Assembly: GCA_001898235.1 (NCBI GenBank)
Contig: MKTN01000031.1
Location: 1-47,673, forward strand
DNA from: Gammaproteobacteria bacterium 39-13
GTDB lineage: Bacteria; Pseudomonadota; Gammaproteobacteria; Berkiellales; Berkiellaceae
Reading direction: 5' to 3'
DNA: 47,673 bases
The notes beneath the pieces were generated by a model. The model did not search any database. It was not told the origin of the DNA and saw nothing but the letters and a program-made list of their open reading frames with translations. Position 1 is the first letter of the stretch, and each line of letters begins with the position of its first letter. Positions 9,280-17,645 of the stretch are shown piece after piece. A program made the position numbers and the translations under genes.

Positions 9280-9905
9280 ATAAAGATCTTGCCAGCCGCT
9301 TCAGAGGCTTTTTGCCAATTGTTATTGATGTTGAAACAGGTGGCGTCAATCCTGCTAAAGATGGATTGCTTGAAATCGCTGCGATTAGCATTTCAATGGA
9401 TGAACAAGGTTTAATTCACCCCGATCAAATTTACCACTATCATGTGATACCTTTTGAAGGTGCCAACCTTGATCCGGCAGCTCTTGCATTTAATAAAATT
9501 GATCCTTTTCATCCTTTTCGTTTTGCTGTTCCAGAAATGCAAGCATTAAAAGAACTATTTAGCGCAACCTCAAAAGAATGCAAACAAAAAAATTGCAGTC
9601 GCGCAGTAATTGTTGGGCATAATGCTTGGTTTGATCAACAATTTATCAATGCTGCCGTTGATCGTTGCAAGCTTTCTCATAACCCCTATCATCGCTTTAC
9701 CAGTCTTGACACGGCAACGTTGAGTGCGCTTGCATATGGACAAACAGTTCTTTCACGCGCACTAGAATTAGCGAAAATTCCCTTTAATATTGATGAGGCG
9801 CACTCAGCCCTTTATGATGCTAAACATACAGCTGAGTTATTTTGTGCTATTGTGAATCGTTGGCAAGCATTGGGGGGTTGGCCTCTTGCGCTCCCCACAG
9901 AATAA
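9276..9905 (+). CDS. rnt: Ribonuclease T
   Basis: This DEDDh 3'-5' exoribonuclease trims tRNA and other stable RNA 3' ends. From the ATG at 9276 it has 209 residues, close to E. coli RNase T (215). Motifs: VIDVETGG (Asp/Glu of ExoI), VGHNAWFDQQF (ExoII Asp), and EAHSALYDAKHTAELF (general-base His and last Asp). LEIAAI, HVIPFEGANL and the C-terminal NRWQALGGWP are family hallmarks. The ATG overlaps the pyrC stop by four bases, so the genes are translationally coupled; an earlier in-frame TTG (9261) lies inside pyrC. The gene converges on the autotransporter cluster 32 bases downstream. Confidence 0.96.
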   Translation: MNKDLASRFRGFLPIVIDVETGGVNPAKDGLLEIAAISISMDEQGLIHPDQIYHYHVIPFEGANLDPAALAFNKIDPFHPFRFAVPEMQALKELFSATSKECKQKNCSRAVIVGHNAWFDQQFINAAVDRCKLSHNPYHRFTSLDTATLSALAYGQTVLSRALELAKIPFNIDEAHSALYDAKHTAELFCAIVNRWQALGGWPLALPTE

Positions 9906-9937
9906 TCATCTTCTTAAGGTGTCAATTGCTAACAAAT

Positions 9938-12649
9938 CTACCACTCGTACCTTGCACGCAAATATCCTGCGTGTGAGGTATAATCTTTCTTATAATCAAA
10001 ATCGTAATTAGCAGTAAAAATAACAGCATTAATACCGTATATGGTGCCACTTAAACCAATATTGTAACTATCTTGAACCGGAGAAAATCCTGGCGTAATG
10101 AAACTAGGGCCTGCTCCAACGAATTGGGAGGTGGTTTGCATTCTATCGCCAATAAAATCGTAAAGGGCTTGGAGATGAAATTCTCCCTGGAATAGCATTT
10201 TTTCGTTAATCACATAATCATCTATCAATCTTAAACCAAGACCTGCTTGTAACATATTATAATCTGCACCATCAACCATTTGATTTGCAGCTTGCGATCT
10301 CTTTTCTTCATAAGCACGTAAATTCAAATTAGAATAATATAAAGACGCAAATGGGATTGCATGCAGCATTTTCATACCATAGACATAACCTGCTTCTGCA
10401 ATTGCACCGGTTTGAATACCATGAAAACGTGCTCTAGGATAGGAATTGATCCGTCCAAAGAAAATATTTCGATTAATTAGATAATTATTGTAGGCAGCGC
10501 CTACAGCTAAATTGAAAAAGAAAGGACAATCAAAATCTATCGTACTATAAACTGTCCCTTGATAACTATTCGCTAAAGTTTTAGACAGCGATACATTGTC
10601 ATGCACATCTAGGGTGGACCAACTTAATGACCATCCTATTAAGGAATTATCTGTCAACATGGTATCCCCACCCAGGATGACACCCCAACTATCATTACGA
10701 TAACCATCAACTCCTTGACGTCGTTTTTGATTGGCATGTTGACGAAAAACTTTTACCCATCCCCCATAATCTCTATCATCTAAGTCACCACTTGATTGAC
10801 CACTTTGCATTTTGGGCATATTCAAATGGATCCGCCAAAAATTCACCCGCTGCATTCTGTCATTAAGCGAGCCAAAAATCTGCTTCTGGTTCATAAAACC
10901 TTCATAAACAATAGCACCGTCAACAATCGGTGCTAAAGTTGATAAAGCATAATTGAGCGAATCTGCATCGGTAAATAATGATAATTCCTCAATAAGATCT
11001 TCCAAAGCGTCAAAGGTAGCACCACCTAATGCTATTGAATCTAAAGCCCCTGCTACTCCCTGATTAGGCGGGGTTGCAACGCTGGTCAAGGGTTGCGATG
11101 TGATCACTAAATCCAATTCATTTGGATTGCCTGGATTAATTTTTGTTTCAAAATTCGTTAAAAACGTGTCCTGATTAGTCACAGGAATAACGGCAAGCGC
11201 ACTACCTGCACCACCTGTGACAACGGGAATAACAGTTGCTATACCAGGAGAAAATCCTGGGCGAAGCACTGTTAGAGTCGTCGGTGGAGCAACTGTTGCA
11301 GCGCCAGAAGCAACCACATCTCCTGTAGAGCGTAAATTCCCCGCCATATCCACAGCAATGTTGGTATTGGCGGTGTTCATTGTAAAAGGTCCAACAATAT
11401 TAAGCTGTGACTGATTCGTTAAAAACAAAGTACCATTAGAAATGGTGACATTATTCGCCGTCACGGTTGGAGTATCAACAACAGTTAAAGTTCCACCGTT
11501 ATCCACTGTCATCGTATTAGCAACAATATCTGCTATCAAATTAACATTAGTACCGGCAGCACCATGAATATTCACTAAGTTGATTGCATTGCCCGGATCA
11601 CCTATGGGAAACAAAATATCAGAATTCCCTAAAAATTGTACTGTTCCAGTATTATTAGCAACCGCAGTAGTGATTGGGCCATAAGCGACACTACCACTTG
11701 TTAGTTGTAGCGTGCCTAATGCTTGAAATTCAATATTGTTGGCAAAAATATCTCCATTGATAGTGGTGGTTGTGGCTGAAGATAAATTAACGGCATTAAA
11801 AAAATGGGTTTGGCTACCAATGCTACCATTCAACGTAGTATTACCAGCGTTATTAATATCTAAAATATCTACATTATTGTTATTAGTCGTAAAATTAGCA
11901 TTGACTAATGCAGCCCCCGGTGAATCTAGTTTAATGGTGGTTCCACCCACTCCCACAACATTGATTGTATTTGCTTGAACTACTGGGCTTGGTAAGGTAA
12001 GGGTATTATTTCCCCCCAACGTATTTACCGAAATCAATTTAAGCGGATTGCCTTGACCAATATTACCTGTCACAGTGCTTGCGCCTTCAAAAATAACCGT
12101 ACCCGCTATTCCATTTGCGCCATCTAATCCAACCCCTGTATTAACATTAATATTAACCCCATTCGCTACTTTCAACATGGTATCGGTAAAAAATACCACC
12201 GGCGTCGCTTGAACAAGATCGGCTTGAAAATAAACTGTGTCAGCTGTGGTGCCTTCTAATCCAATTCCTAAGATCCCAAAGGTGGGACAAATCCTACCAG
12301 TAACCGTCGCTGCTCCTTCGAAAAAAATAACATCAAAGGCATTGTTGCCTGTATTATCGATGGAGATACCACCTGTATTGCCAATAGTGGTGGCTGGCGT
12401 AATGAAAAAGTTAACATTTGACGCTGTAAAATTGTATCCGCTGCCAGGAAAATAAGGCGCAGTAGCAGATGTTTGACCATTTGCACCAGCATCTAAGTTA
12501 ACTGTAGCAAAAGCTAAGGGATGAAATGCTGCAAACAAAGTTGAAGCAAGCACACTACGCACAAGAAACGACTTATTAGAGCTGGTTTTGCCTTTTCTTT
12601 GCACTTTACTTTCCTTGTGTGACTGCACTGTCGTTGTTTTACCAATCAT
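9938..12649 (-). CDS. Autotransporter (type V secretion), Rickettsia-Sca/OmpB-like passenger, 903 residues
   Basis: The N-terminus has an extended basic leader, then a signal-like segment SFLVRSVLASTLFAAFHP ending FA. The passenger (about 50-520) is Asn/Thr/Gly-rich with repeats of the type VTGNIG, LNGSIG, FLGNSD expected of a beta-solenoid. A helical linker contains SLNYALSTLAPIVDGA. The barrel (about 610-903) begins at YGGWVKVFRQHANQ and ends LRARYEW with the C-terminal aromatic needed for BAM recognition. The ATG lies within the last codons of the upstream autotransporter (11-base overlap, AAGAG six bases upstream), so translation is probably coupled to it. It is almost free of Cys. Adhesion or surface-coat function is inferred from the family only. 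Confidence 0.88.
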   Translation of the reverse strand: MIGKTTTVQSHKESKVQRKGKTSSNKSFLVRSVLASTLFAAFHPLAFATVNLDAGANGQTSATAPYFPGSGYNFTASNVNFFITPATTIGNTGGISIDNTGNNAFDVIFFEGAATVTGRICPTFGILGIGLEGTTADTVYFQADLVQATPVVFFTDTMLKVANGVNINVNTGVGLDGANGIAGTVIFEGASTVTGNIGQGNPLKLISVNTLGGNNTLTLPSPVVQANTINVVGVGGTTIKLDSPGAALVNANFTTNNNNVDILDINNAGNTTLNGSIGSQTHFFNAVNLSSATTTTINGDIFANNIEFQALGTLQLTSGSVAYGPITTAVANNTGTVQFLGNSDILFPIGDPGNAINLVNIHGAAGTNVNLIADIVANTMTVDNGGTLTVVDTPTVTANNVTISNGTLFLTNQSQLNIVGPFTMNTANTNIAVDMAGNLRSTGDVVASGAATVAPPTTLTVLRPGFSPGIATVIPVVTGGAGSALAVIPVTNQDTFLTNFETKINPGNPNELDLVITSQPLTSVATPPNQGVAGALDSIALGGATFDALEDLIEELSLFTDADSLNYALSTLAPIVDGAIVYEGFMNQKQIFGSLNDRMQRVNFWRIHLNMPKMQSGQSSGDLDDRDYGGWVKVFRQHANQKRRQGVDGYRNDSWGVILGGDTMLTDNSLIGWSLSWSTLDVHDNVSLSKTLANSYQGTVYSTIDFDCPFFFNLAVGAAYNNYLINRNIFFGRINSYPRARFHGIQTGAIAEAGYVYGMKMLHAIPFASLYYSNLNLRAYEEKRSQAANQMVDGADYNMLQAGLGLRLIDDYVINEKMLFQGEFHLQALYDFIGDRMQTTSQFVGAGPSFITPGFSPVQDSYNIGLSGTIYGINAVIFTANYDFDYKKDYTSHAGYLRARYEW

Positions 12650-15600
12650 ACCGTGCTCTTATCTGACCTGCATGCGCCGTATAATTTTCTTTGATATCGA
12701 AATCATATCCTGCCTTAAATGTCCAATTTGCTTTGCTAAATAGTGATAAACTTGCGCCCAAATTGTAGCTTAGACGAGCAGGTTTAAATCCTAAGGTTTT
12801 GAAATCAGGACCTGCACCTACAAACTGTGAAGTAGTTTCCATTCTGTCATTTATAAACGCATAGTAAACCATTGCATGACCTTCACTTTGGAACACGCGC
12901 TGATAATTAGCATCATAGTCTTCTACAAGTTTGAACCCTATTCCGCCTAGCAAAGAATTGAATTGGCTACTTTGAATGATTTGATCTGCCGTATCTGCGC
13001 CCTTTTCTTGATAACTGCTTAAACGAAGGTGAGAATAAAATAGGTTGGCTAGAGGGATAGCATGGAAATTTCCTTGACCAAAGATGTAACCTGCTTCACC
13101 TGCAAAGCCACCTTGCCATCCATGGTAATCACCTACAGGGAAAACGCTGACACTACCAAAGGTAATATGTCGCTGTGTTTCGTAATCGTTATAAGCTATA
13201 GAAGCAGAACCATTAAAGAACCAAGGACACTCCCATTCAAGACTGCCATATACAGTTGCTTGATAGCTATTGACCCGCGTTTTCATCCAAGGCAAAAGAT
13301 CATGTTGTAAATCTAAGTTCGCCCAACTTAGCGCTGCCCCAACCATATATTCATCTGTGAGCATGGTATCGCCACCTACCACAAGCCCCCACATATCATC
13401 TTTATACCCTGCAATTTTTTGACGTTTTTGCTGATTTGCATGCAAGTGAAATGCTCTTACCCAGCCACTTGAGTCAGGATATTCAGAATCTCCGAAAGCG
13501 ATTCCTTTAGCATTTTCTTTCAGGGCTTTATGCCTACTCCAAAAATGTTCGCGATCTATTCTCTCAGCAATTGAATCATAAACCATTCTTTGTGCCATAA
13601 AACTTTCTTGTGTCACTGCGCCATCAACTAATGGTGCTAAAGTACTTAAAGCAAAATTCAAAGAAGCTGCATCAGGGAAAGTATTTAATTGTTCAATGAT
13701 ATTCTCTAAAGTGCCTGTAAGTGGCACACCAGATAGGGCAATTTCATCTAAGGCACCACCCACCCCGATGGTATTGCTTTGATCAGCCACATTTGCCAAA
13801 GATTTCGAGGTAATGATTAAATCTAATTCATTTGGGTTAACTGGATTCACTTGCGTGGTAAAAGTGGTCAAAAATGAATTAGGGGTCACAATATTAAGTG
13901 GGGCTAATACGCTCCCAGCGCCCCCATTCACAATCGGAATAACGGTTGCCTGATTGGGAGAGAAGCCTGCATTAACAATGCTAAGATTTCCTGGTGCAGC
14001 TACAAATGCTTGCCCTGTAGCAACAACATGTCCTGTCGAGGTTAAATTATGCGCCATATCCAATTTTAAGGTGGCATTTGCTGTATTTAGCGTAAAATCA
14101 CCATTAACATTCAATGTGCTATTTGGTACTAAACTTAATACCCCATTTGAAACATCGACATTTGCTGTAATAGTGGGAGAGCCACCCACTGATAAAGTAC
14201 CACCATTATTCACATCAAAGGTGTCTGCAAAAACATTGGCGTTTAAGTTTACGGTTGTACCAGCAGGACCATTCACGGTTACATTATCGATGGGGATCCC
14301 CGCCTGACCAATATTAAAGCCAATAGTAGAGCTCCCAAGGAAAGTAACGCCTCCTTCTCCAGGTATAGCTGTCGAAATGGGACCAATAGCAGAAAATCCA
14401 TCGCCTATTTTAAGCGTGGTTCCAGCTTGTTGAAATTGAATGTTATTGGCATAAATATCGCCTATTACTTCGGCCGTGATCCCCGCCTTATTTATGTTCA
14501 CCTGCGCATATCGGTTAGCGGGTGCGCCAATACTACCGTCAATCAAAGCATTTCCATTTGGCTCGATATTTAAAACATCGATACCATTGTTATTCGTTGT
14601 GAAATTACCAAAAACGCTCACGCCACCTGCGGGGTTGTTAAGATTAATAGTTGTTCCGCCAGCCCCTACAATATTAATGGTATCGGCATTCAATTGGCTT
14701 CCAATAAAATTCGCGGTTTTAATGCCACCGCCTGTATTCACAGAAACTAATCTTAAGGGTGTTGTCATACCGACATTTTGCACTGTTGCATCGCCGACAA
14801 GAATTAACTGATCTGCAATCATCCCCGTTTTATTATCAACATCAAAGATGCTTTTACCATCACCAATAGCAACAGAAGCATCTACTAAAAAATTAATCGG
14901 CGTATTATTAAAGATATCGTTATTGAAGACAACGAGATCGCCTGTACCCAATATATTAATAGTGTTAAAACCATTCGTGGCGCCAATCTGTCCATTCACA
15001 ATGGAATTTGCCAAAAATTGCACCGTGCCGGTAGTGCCACCTGTTTTATTATCAATATTGCCATCAATGAATCCCCCAGAAAAATTTGCAGTAGCATTGG
15101 CATTGAAATAAACTGGGGTTTTGTTAAAAATACTGCCACCAAAAGACACTGTGCTGCCGGCCTGATTTAAATCTATTTCTGTCAAGCCATTGTTTGCACC
15201 AATGGTCCCCGTGACGCCCCCACTTCCTGTGAAAATTAACTTCCCTGCACCATTCGCTGGAACTTGACTATCAACATTTCCAAAAATTGTCACATTATTA
15301 TTTAATGTTGCTGTTGAAAGATTATTTGCCGTAGCCGTAAATAAAAAATTACCAGCGCCAACGGAAACATTTTGTTGAAAATTGACATCATCACCAGGAC
15401 CCCTCAATTGAATTTGATGGACGGCATTGTTTGTGATGCCAATTGTGCCTGAGACGATGCTTGCACCATCAAAAATAACGGTGCCAATATCTGTCGCACC
15501 AGTTATATTGTTAATGCTACCATTCACATCCACGCCATTGAAAAATTCCATCGTCGATGCCGCATTTGCCGCACCTGAAAAATTGAAGGTAGGAATAGTA

Positions 15601-17456
15601 AGAATATTTTGCTTGAAAATAGCAGAAGCACTGGGGCCTGACACATTCAATGTCGTGGCGGTGACATTGTCATCAAAAGTCGCCGTGCTGCTATCCCCGC
15701 TGACATTGATCGTCGTTGCGGTAGTAACCTTCTGAAAGTCTGCTGTGCTGGAAGTGCCGCTTACATTAATCGTTGTTGCGGTAACAATATCCTCGAAAGT
15801 AGCTTTACTATTGCTGCCATTAACATTGACATTGGTAGCAATAGCATCATTTTTAAACGTCACATCATTTGCTGCGCCATTAATATTAATATTCGTTGCT
15901 TTAATCACATCTTGAAAGGTGACAACGCCAGGCGAACCTGTTGTGGTTACTGCAAAAACAGGGTTCGTTTGCCCAATGGTATTTACAAAATTATTACTGC
16001 CTTCAAAAATGACCGTACCAATACCGGCTGTGCCAGTGAGGTTATCAATTTTGCTATTGATGGCAACACTATCTTTAATATCAAATGTAGAGGTTGCAGA
16101 CGCTGCGCCTGCAAAATTAACTATGTCGGCATTAACCGTATTGCCAAAAGTAACAGTGCTACCCGCACTTTCAAGCGTTACTGCAGAAACTGGATTAGTG
16201 GAGCCTATTATTCCATTGACCGTGGCGTTGCCGAGAAACTGAACAATATCATTTACATTAGGTCCAGGATTATCAATATTGCCGGTAATAGTAATTGTCG
16301 TACCATTCGCAAATGAGGCCGTTTGATTATCAGCCAAAAAGACTAAATTTCCTGTCCCAACATTAATATTACCGTTAAAAGAAACTTTAGCATTTGCATT
16401 CAATAATGAAATTTGGTGAATAGTTTGATTTGCTGCTGCTCCCCCTATTGCACCATTAAAGGTCACACCATTTTCTGCAAAAAGAGTACCAATATCTGGA
16501 TTTCCGGTTGTATTACCGACATTGCCATTGATGGTTATATTAGAATCAAAAATTAACTCAGTTGCTGCAGTGGGATTTGCTCCATCAAAATTAATACCAC
16601 CCGTGCCAGGATTAATAGTAGCACCGGTTAAGGAAAACTCGACGAAATCACCCGCTCCTCCCCGAATATTGAGCGTACCTATAGGATTAGTAAGACCTAC
16701 ATTGCCTTTAAAAATAACACTACCATCAAAGTTAACAACGTTCGTACTACCTGCATTCGTACTATCAATGTTTGCTGTGTAAGTCATGCCTGGGCTAAAA
16801 TTCACCGTCGCGCCAGGTGCAGTAAAAAGAATTTTACTTGCTGTTACATTTAACGTTAAATCTGTCTCTCCACCGCCGGCAATAATTACTTGATTAATGG
16901 GCAAAGTATTACCAATAACACCGATAACCGTATTACTGCCATCTAAAATAAGGTTACCAATATTGGCGGTGCCCGTAGCGTTATCAACGCTTCCTGTAAA
17001 GGTTTGTCCTGAAGCCACTTCTATATTCGTTGTAGCTGTTGCGCCAGCAATAAAAGGCACGCTATTCGCATTGACGGTAGATTGAAATAAAACAGTAGTG
17101 CCAGCACCACCACTTATTGACATAGTGTTGATGGGACCGCCACCAGAAACATTTCCCCCAACCACGCCTTGCACTGTTGCTGAGTCTTGGAAGATAACAG
17201 AACCACTATTTAGAATATCATTATCGATAGAATCCCCTATCGTGGTACCTATTGTGGTTGGTGAGCAAACTGTCAAAACAGAGCCGCCAAATAATAAAAA
17301 ACCTGTGCTTGGATTAAGGCCTGTTCCACCAGCACAAGTTTGAGGTGTTTGCTGTGAACCTATCACAACTGTAAAAGCGGTAGCATTTAAAGGAAAAAGA
17401 CAAAATATAGTCGAGGCCAAAACTGAGCGAGCTAGAAATGTTTTTTTATCTTTCAT
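12639..17456 (-). CDS. Giant autotransporter, 1605 residues, with 20-residue tandem repeats
   Basis: The signal peptide has the cluster signature (FLARSVLASTIFCLFPLNATA). The very long passenger (about 30-1230) is built of degenerate strands such as VIFDGASIVSGTIG and GTGDLVVFNND, typical of beta-helix passengers; a regular 20-residue block lies at about residues 512-631. The linker TLAPLVDGAVTQESFM is followed by a barrel (about 1315-1605) starting SGWVRAFHLHANQQKRQ and ending IRARYDW. The last ~700 residues align with the two neighbouring autotransporters; the extra length is all N-terminal passenger. GGAAGGA five bases before the ATG supports the start. It is first in a two-gene unit with the 903-residue protein. 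Confidence 0.9.
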   Translation of the reverse strand: MKDKKTFLARSVLASTIFCLFPLNATAFTVVIGSQQTPQTCAGGTGLNPSTGFLLFGGSVLTVCSPTTIGTTIGDSIDNDILNSGSVIFQDSATVQGVVGGNVSGGGPINTMSISGGAGTTVLFQSTVNANSVPFIAGATATTNIEVASGQTFTGSVDNATGTANIGNLILDGSNTVIGVIGNTLPINQVIIAGGGETDLTLNVTASKILFTAPGATVNFSPGMTYTANIDSTNAGSTNVVNFDGSVIFKGNVGLTNPIGTLNIRGGAGDFVEFSLTGATINPGTGGINFDGANPTAATELIFDSNITINGNVGNTTGNPDIGTLFAENGVTFNGAIGGAAANQTIHQISLLNANAKVSFNGNINVGTGNLVFLADNQTASFANGTTITITGNIDNPGPNVNDIVQFLGNATVNGIIGSTNPVSAVTLESAGSTVTFGNTVNADIVNFAGAASATSTFDIKDSVAINSKIDNLTGTAGIGTVIFEGSNNFVNTIGQTNPVFAVTTTGSPGVVTFQDVIKATNININGAANDVTFKNDAIATNVNVNGSNSKATFEDIVTATTINVSGTSSTADFQKVTTATTINVSGDSSTATFDDNVTATTLNVSGPSASAIFKQNILTIPTFNFSGAANAASTMEFFNGVDVNGSINNITGATDIGTVIFDGASIVSGTIGITNNAVHQIQLRGPGDDVNFQQNVSVGAGNFLFTATANNLSTATLNNNVTIFGNVDSQVPANGAGKLIFTGSGGVTGTIGANNGLTEIDLNQAGSTVSFGGSIFNKTPVYFNANATANFSGGFIDGNIDNKTGGTTGTVQFLANSIVNGQIGATNGFNTINILGTGDLVVFNNDIFNNTPINFLVDASVAIGDGKSIFDVDNKTGMIADQLILVGDATVQNVGMTTPLRLVSVNTGGGIKTANFIGSQLNADTINIVGAGGTTINLNNPAGGVSVFGNFTTNNNGIDVLNIEPNGNALIDGSIGAPANRYAQVNINKAGITAEVIGDIYANNIQFQQAGTTLKIGDGFSAIGPISTAIPGEGGVTFLGSSTIGFNIGQAGIPIDNVTVNGPAGTTVNLNANVFADTFDVNNGGTLSVGGSPTITANVDVSNGVLSLVPNSTLNVNGDFTLNTANATLKLDMAHNLTSTGHVVATGQAFVAAPGNLSIVNAGFSPNQATVIPIVNGGAGSVLAPLNIVTPNSFLTTFTTQVNPVNPNELDLIITSKSLANVADQSNTIGVGGALDEIALSGVPLTGTLENIIEQLNTFPDAASLNFALSTLAPLVDGAVTQESFMAQRMVYDSIAERIDREHFWSRHKALKENAKGIAFGDSEYPDSSGWVRAFHLHANQQKRQKIAGYKDDMWGLVVGGDTMLTDEYMVGAALSWANLDLQHDLLPWMKTRVNSYQATVYGSLEWECPWFFNGSASIAYNDYETQRHITFGSVSVFPVGDYHGWQGGFAGEAGYIFGQGNFHAIPLANLFYSHLRLSSYQEKGADTADQIIQSSQFNSLLGGIGFKLVEDYDANYQRVFQSEGHAMVYYAFINDRMETTSQFVGAGPDFKTLGFKPARLSYNLGASLSLFSKANWTFKAGYDFDIKENYTAHAGQIRARYDW
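15564..15923 (-). repeat. 60-bp (20-residue) tandem repeat inside the giant autotransporter passenger
   Basis: Five clear units and a degenerate sixth, each exactly 60 bases, start at 15923, 15863, 15803, 15743, 15683 and 15623 on the minus strand. The protein unit has the form (A/V)TF-x4-(V/A)TAT-(T/N)(I/V)NVSG-x4, for example ATFEDIVTATTINVSG and ATFDDNVTATTLNVSG. The last unit (AIFKQNILTIPTFNFSG) grades back into irregular passenger sequence. The regularity suggests recent expansion by unequal recombination and one beta-helix coil per unit. Confidence 0.85.
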
Positions 17457-17545
17457 TCAGTCCTTCCCTGACATAAATGTTGAATGCCTTTGTGCATAGA
17501 AAACTGTAAAGGCATACAGTCCAAAAAAACACCGGACTTCTTCCA

Positions 17546-17574
17546 ATTACAAAGTAAAACGCACACTTTGGCAA
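17546..17574 (-). promoter_or_regulatory. Predicted sigma-70 promoter of the 1605/903-residue autotransporter unit
   Basis: On the minus strand TTGCCA (17574-17569) and TGTAAT (17551-17546) are separated by 17 bases, close to the consensus TTGACA-N17-TATAAT. The same boxes with the same spacing, and a largely identical spacer ending TTTTACTT, occur upstream of the 884-residue autotransporter at 20405-20433. Conservation between paralogue upstream regions makes this a credible promoter or shared operator; the 5' leader would be about 85 bases. Confidence 0.6.
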
Positions 17575-17645
17575 TAGGCATAGCAATGCTTTATAAGGGA
17601 GTTTCAAAAGATTATGAGATTAAGGTTGGGATCTAAATGTTAGTT

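Noticed and set aside
15912..16316. 134-residue plus-strand frame opposite the giant autotransporter, and many similar frames across 11200-20230
   Set aside because: They are complements of repetitive passenger codons (Pro/Val/Leu-rich shadow proteins) without ribosome sites.
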